Below are positions 59,343-64,000 of a stretch of DNA of 64,000 nt, one piece after another. Both the position numbers and the translations under genes were made by a program. The stretch comes from Ophiura sarsii (lineage: Eukaryota > Echinodermata > Ophiuroidea > Amphilepidida > Ophiuridae). How positions within the stretch are numbered: position 1 is the first letter of the stretch; every line of letters begins with the position of its first letter. The DNA lies in contig CM069448.1 of NCBI GenBank assembly GCA_035610835.1, positions 26,375,905 through 26,439,904 of the forward strand. The letters run 5' to 3'. The notes beneath the pieces are model-generated. The model was given only the letters and a program-made list of their open reading frames with translations. It was not told where the DNA came from and searched no databases.

Positions 59343-62197
59343 CAATGCATTAATTTAGGGGTGGGCAAATATGTATCAATTTTTCAAAACCCAGTTTTTC
59401 TATGTCCAATATGTGTGAAAAAAAAGAATATGAACAACAACAAAAAAAGGTTGGTAAAATGGCAAAATTCAAGATGGCCGCCAAAAGGACAATATTGTTA
59501 ATGAATTTAGAAGTCTGTCTGGCTGGAAAGACTCATGAATGTTAAATTAATACAGGCTTTTAGATTTTTCATGTAGGTGAATACATATGTAGTGATTATA
59601 CATTATATGTGTGGTATATTAGACACCATAATTATAGAGAAAAATACAAAATGGACGCCAAAATGAACAATTTTTAACGAATTTCAAGATTTTTTGTCTT
59701 AAAAGACTCACCAATGTTAAATTAATACAAGTGTTTAGATGTTTTTCATGTAGGAGAATACATTTAATGTTTATACACTTTACTTGTGGCATTTAGACAC
59801 CATAACTACAAAATGGCGGCCAAAATGACAATTTTTAAACACATTTTGAAAATTGTCTATCTTTAAAGACTCACTAACGTTAAATTAATACATATTTCTA
59901 GCGTTTTCAGATAGAAGATACGTATAGAGCTTATACATTATATGTGGTGTTTAGGCACCATAACTATAGGTAAAATACAAAATGGCCTCCAAAATCACAG
60001 ATTATTTATGTACTCTGACAGAAGTGTTCATTATTCCATATTTTGCATGATAGTGCCTTGCTGACTATAAAGCAAGTCCACGAAATCTAGCAGGCATATT
60101 GGCAAACATTATCTTAAACCAACATTGGGAAAGAGTGATGTATCTGCTGATGGGGATCAAAGATATTCAGAGTGACATAATTGTAAGCGATGACGATGAG
60201 CCTCAACCAGATGAGAATACTTCCACATCTAAACATGCTAAATAATGCATGCCAATGACAGACATAGCCCCGGTTGACTTTTGGATGTCAAACAAGTCTG
60301 GTGACTGAGCAACATTTAATATTGGATAACTTTGGGATCCCAAAAATCAGATAATCAACTTCCTGATACACATCCTGTAAGGCCTATGTGTTCACATAGT
60401 TGTGCAAACATTGCTAAGAGTGACCGCATGAATTAAAAGGTCTTCGCCTCTCCAAGTTACATAATTATACTTTAGTACACAGAGTGCACATGCCAAGCTG
60501 TTGTCTCAAAGTCATGCTGCATGCCTATTCTATCTTGGTGTAGGCCTACAATGAATATACAACTTGGATGCAAGCACACGTGTCTATGAAACAGATCACA
60601 TGGGATTTCAAAGGTTTAAGAAAGAGTTTTTGGAACGGTGTCAATCAATCCAGAATTTCATTGAGGCATGGATATTATATGGCAGTGTCGACTGTCAACC
60701 TATACATAACGACTGATTTTCGCTCAGAGGTTAGGGACACCATTATATTCCCCTATCGAACCTGCTAGGTATTGTCACGAGACAAACGGACACCCTCGAC
60801 AGGAATTGGCATGGGTTTTTGGAGAAGATCCAAGAGCTGTCTAAGATTGAAGAGTAATTTGCTACTGAAACTATTTCAGGCAATAGACGCCTGTTTGCTG
60901 CTGCGTCGAATAAAGTTATTGTCACAAACAGTTATCAAAATTGTCATCCTTTGACACTGATGAAGAGAGTTAAATGAGAACAAACTATCTATCGCACCAC
61001 TGACGTACTGCACGAGATCAATCAACATTGAAATTATCTGTGATTATCCGTAACCGTGGTGTTTCACAGACATGTATATCACAAGTAGCCTATACATGTA
61101 TATGTAAACCAGAACCATGTTTTGCAAGAGGCATTCACTAGCATTTGCCATCTTTGCATTTAGAAAATTGTACATCTCTAATTCGACAGGTTATTTCCTA
61201 TTTTGAAACATAAATAACTAAATAAATCACATGTTTCCAACTTAAGACCTCGTGCATCTGCAAACAAAAGCATAGACTTTTAGTATGTCATTTATTGACT
61301 AAGGAATTCTATAAAACAGAATACATATATGCCAATTTTGGTGACCATATTGAATGTCATCCTCAACCAAGTCACTCTATGATGATGAATAGTATTAATA
61401 CGCACCAGTATTCAGAGACCTACAATAATATAAATTGTCACCTAATATGACGTTACTACAGAGAATACTACATGTATAACAAATTACATGAAAATTTTGT
61501 TTTGGCGGCCATTTTGATTTTGTTATAAGGTCAAACAGGTCATTTTGAGTATCCTGATGAATAAAATCATAACGTGAATGGCAACGTTGAATTCAGAGAC
61601 CTTGAAAACATAATAAAGTACAATATAAGTTACTGTTATAAACCCAAATATGCTCAATAATAGAGAAAATAGTTTTTTTGGCAGCCATTTTGAATTTTCC
61701 TGAATTCAAACAGGTTATTCTGACTACTCTAGTGAGTAGAAACATGATATGAATCAAAAATGTGGATCCAGAGATCTTGAAAACAAAGAAAGTACCATAT
61801 CAGTTGATGTTATTAACCTGATTTTGCTCAAAAAAGAGAGCAAATATCCGTTTTGGTGGCCATTTTGATTTTTTTCTGAGGTCAAACAGGTTATTTTGAC
61901 TACCCTAGTGAGTAGAAATATGAAATGAACCAACACTTTGGATTCACAGACCTTGAAAACACATAAAATATCACATCAGTTGGTGTTATAGACCCATATT
62001 TGCTCAGAAATGGAGAAAAATGTCCTTTTTTAACGGCCATTTTGAATTTTAGCATTTTACCAACCTAACCATTTGTCTGAGAATTTTGTTGTTGCGTGTC
62101 ATATTCTTTTTTCTCACAAAATGTGGCGATAGAAAAACTGGGTTTTGTAAATTATTTCCAAAAAAAGTCTAAATATGCCCAACCCTAAATTGGCATT
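59343..62197. mobile_element. 2.85-kb TIR element with subterminal YY1-like repeat arrays
   Basis: About 140 bp at the left end (AATTTAGGGGTGGGCAAATA, then CAAAACCCAGTTTTTCTAT, then GGTTGGTAAAATG) is inverted at the right end (62045-62197). Just inside each end lies an array of 160-180-bp units, each with an AAAATGGCGGCCAAAATG-like core: left at 59474, 59650, 59812, 59980; right, inverted, at 61503, 61680, 61853, 62035. The core fits the YY1/Pho consensus. The middle holds decayed coding-like sequence. The target duplication is not resolved and the superfamily unknown. Confidence 0.75.
60054..60965 (+). pseudogene. Decayed coding-like core of the YY1-motif element
   Basis: A 63-codon frame (60054-60245), preceded by an acceptor-like TTTTGCATGATAG, encodes NIILNQHWERVMYLLMG and an acidic C-terminus (VSDDDEPQPDENTS). 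Further on, other frames read FQRFKKEFLERCQSIQNFI (about 60605) and NWHGFLEKIQELSKIEE (about 60810), separated by stops. Composition looks protein-like but no family is recognised. It may be a dead transposase or captured host exons. Confidence 0.35.
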
Positions 62198-62750
62198 ATT
62201 AGTTCGTCTCTGAGGCTTCTCTGACCACAATCACTCATCAACAGTGATCTTGGCGATTTGAGAGTTATATAAAAGTTAACATTATAGTTTTTGTTAAATT
62301 TATAGTTGGAGTTTTAGTAAATAATTATGAAGTTCATGATTTTAATATGTTTATTTCTGGACAAAAAGTAATGAAACGATTGATAAAACTATTCAATGAA
62401 ATAAGAGGCATAAAACAGTATGTATTTGTAAAAATGATTACTGCATCAGTGATTAGTCTGCAAATGCAATAGGTAACTCAACTGCATTCATACATTTCAA
62501 TCATTTCCCAATAACTCACCCATCTGTAACTCAACAATCTGTTATGTTAATTCCATCTAAGCCGAGAACCGCGCCATCTAGTTAATATTTGTACTAAATT
62601 AACTGGTCCCTCATAATTGTATAAACTTGAGATGACAGTCCTCATCGAAAACAAGAGTGATATGATGTGGGTTTCTATTCAAAACAACTCATGCTATACT
62701 ATTTGTACGACAATAAAATAATATGATTCGGACGATATGTTTTCCTTGTG
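62198..62750. other. Intron 5, middle part
   Basis: Nothing recognised. Confidence 0.4.
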
Positions 62751-62751
62751 T

Positions 62752-63340
62752 ACGAGGGCGGATCAAACAGTTGTGACACGTGGCCCATGTTTCTGAAGAC
62801 GGCCATACAATTTCAAAAACTACATTCACATTCCCTCTCAGAAGTATAGGCGGTACTCCAAAGTAAGCATTGTCCTCATCTCTGAATATACAGATTTGGC
62901 TAGGTCTTGCATCCTTGTAAAAGGCCTCCCAGCAAGGAGCCAAGTCGTGTGATTAGGGTGGATGTTCCATCCAATAATATGGATATAATTTTCATCAAGG
63001 TTAGTCTGGGTGAGGCAAGCTTTGTGGGGACTTGCGTTGTCATGATGCAGCATGATTCGAGACCGTCTTCATGTCTTTCTAGGCTACATTTCACAGGCAG
63101 ATAAGTAGCTGCAGAAATGGGCCAAGCAAAGCGCATAAAGGTCTCCAAGAACATATCGGTGACGCACTGTGGGAACTGGCTGGGACGTGAGAGGGTCCCT
63201 ATGGTCGCCCTTGAGCGCCAGTGTACCGCACTTGTTTTGTGCATGATGTTTTGTGCATGCACAAAACAACCGCGGAGGTTCGGCGTTATGTTCAGAGCGC
63301 TGCCCTTGGGTGCTGAAGGCTTGCCTTTGAGTCCTCTCAT
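62752..63340 (-). mobile_element. Mariner-type transposase relic, minus strand
   Basis: TACGAGGGCGGATCAAACAG at 62752 looks like a mariner terminal repeat. Reading leftward on the minus strand, RIMLHHDNASPHKACLTQT (about 63060-63005) carries the conserved HDNASPH motif with the second catalytic aspartate. After a frameshift DLAPCWEAFYKDARPS (about 62950-62900) follows at the usual distance, matching PDLAPxD. The last catalytic aspartate is replaced (CW for CD). The N-terminal part is unrecognisable. It is inactive. Confidence 0.72.
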
Positions 63341-63807
63341 GGTGTCTATGTCGTTCTACGTATGTTGTTCACTTGTCAAACCCCGAACACTGACAGAGCA
63401 GGCAGGAGGCTCTCTTTATAGGACGATTACACGGGGTCAATTCATTAGTTCAAATAATCCGACAGCGACTTGGACGCACTAAGAACGTTTACATCGTAGT
63501 GGAAGCGCAGTGAGAGCACGTGATACTTAAAAGTAGAAACACAATGGGTCGTAATAAGAGCGCCGTAAAAATGTGATAAGCGGGATAGGAGCGTACTAAG
63601 AGCTACCTTGTTTTATTTGAGCAGTTTTCCGCGCTCTGTCTGCGTGCTACATTGGGACCCTCTCCCGCTCTAGCCAGTGTACACTGTGTCCCCCCAATCG
63701 GTTCTAAGAGACATTAATGCGTTTGCTTGGCGAAGTTGTGACAGCCCTATAACGGTGTGCCCTCTAAGGTCATTAATGATAATACTAATTTATTATATTT
63801 TATACAG
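63341..63807. other. Intron 5, last part
   Basis: No second mariner end was found. GCGCTCTGTCTG near 63635 echoes the MITE at 48511-48763. It ends in acceptor TATATTTTATACAG. Confidence 0.4.
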
Positions 63808-64000
63808 CTATCAACATCGATGACTTTACCGTATCTGTTTCCCCCAGCCTCAGTTGCCATAACCGATGCGGATTACATTCACAGGTGTGTTATTGTGATT
63901 TAAAATGCGAATCTTTCGGAGATTGCTGCATTGATTACTTTTCGTCATGTAAAACACCTGCAGCGTATGATGATATGAAATATGACGACACAAATTTGTT
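63808..64000 (+). CDS. Somatomedin-B domain exon (exon 6, runs off the window)
   Basis: This starts in phase 1 after TTTTATACAG. It encodes a complete somatomedin-B module with eight cysteines: SCHNRCGLHSQVCYCDLKC and ESFGDCCIDYFSSC. These match the CxxRCG...CxCDxxCxxxGDCCxDY pattern, a small disulphide knot found in vitronectin, ENPP proteins and many invertebrate extracellular proteins. An acidic linker (AAYDDMKYDDTNL) follows to the end of the window. The codon shared with exon 5 becomes Thr. The rest of the gene, including any membrane segment, lies to the right. Confidence 0.88.

Overview
The window looks like AT-rich nuclear DNA of an animal, most likely a marine deuterostome invertebrate (echinoderm, hemichordate or amphioxus grade). 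The reasons are single-exon rhodopsin-type GPCR genes in tandem, a spliced gene of scavenger-receptor cysteine-rich (SRCR) and somatomedin-B modules on phase-1 exons, several 5'-truncated jockey/CR1/L2-group LINEs, and a dense set of short inverted-repeat DNA transposons. No bacterial-type gene layout is present. The species is inferred, not proven.

Region 1 (1-1250) holds a broken LINE reverse transcriptase and the start of a degenerate minisatellite. Region 2 (1250-27990) is a direct tandem segmental duplication: copy 1 at about 1250-12300 and copy 2 at about 14445-27990, separated by a spacer with two LINE 3' ends (12712-13860). Each copy carries the same two GPCR genes in order, called A and B here. 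Copy 1 has intact A (5261-6373) and wrecked B (10705-11934). Copy 2 has A with one premature stop (20720-21832) and intact B (26446-27651). The pair of copies thus keeps one apparently working A and one working B. Because the copies align, transposons that landed in only one copy can be recognised against the empty site in the other: 3269-3533 in copy 1; 14954-15224, 16724-17235, 17900-19511 and a nested one near 24240-24492 in copy 2.

Region 3 (28000-46000) contains a third intact GPCR, C (30228-31457), and a relic of a C-like gene (35655-36465) split by a 527-bp inverted-repeat element with a 4-bp target duplication. The rest is repeats, one minus-strand LINE (37755-38665) and gene-poor DNA.

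Region 4 (46059 to the right edge) is read here as one plus-strand gene: a signal-peptide exon (46059-46146), SRCR exons (50173-50520, 55675-56004), an SRCR domain split over two exons (57242-57375 and 58712-58961), and a somatomedin-B exon (from 63808, running off the window). All splice phases are compatible. Its introns are loaded with transposons: a 677-bp snapback element with TTAA ends, a TGACG-rich inverted-repeat element split by a LINE, a 2.85-kb element with arrays of YY1-like GATGGCCGCC motifs, and a mariner transposase relic.

The GPCRs share an unusual signature: almost no N-terminal tail, a CxxC in the second extracellular loop, and no proline in the TM7 NPxxY motif. They are treated as orphan peptide-receptor-like class A GPCRs; the ligand cannot be told from sequence.
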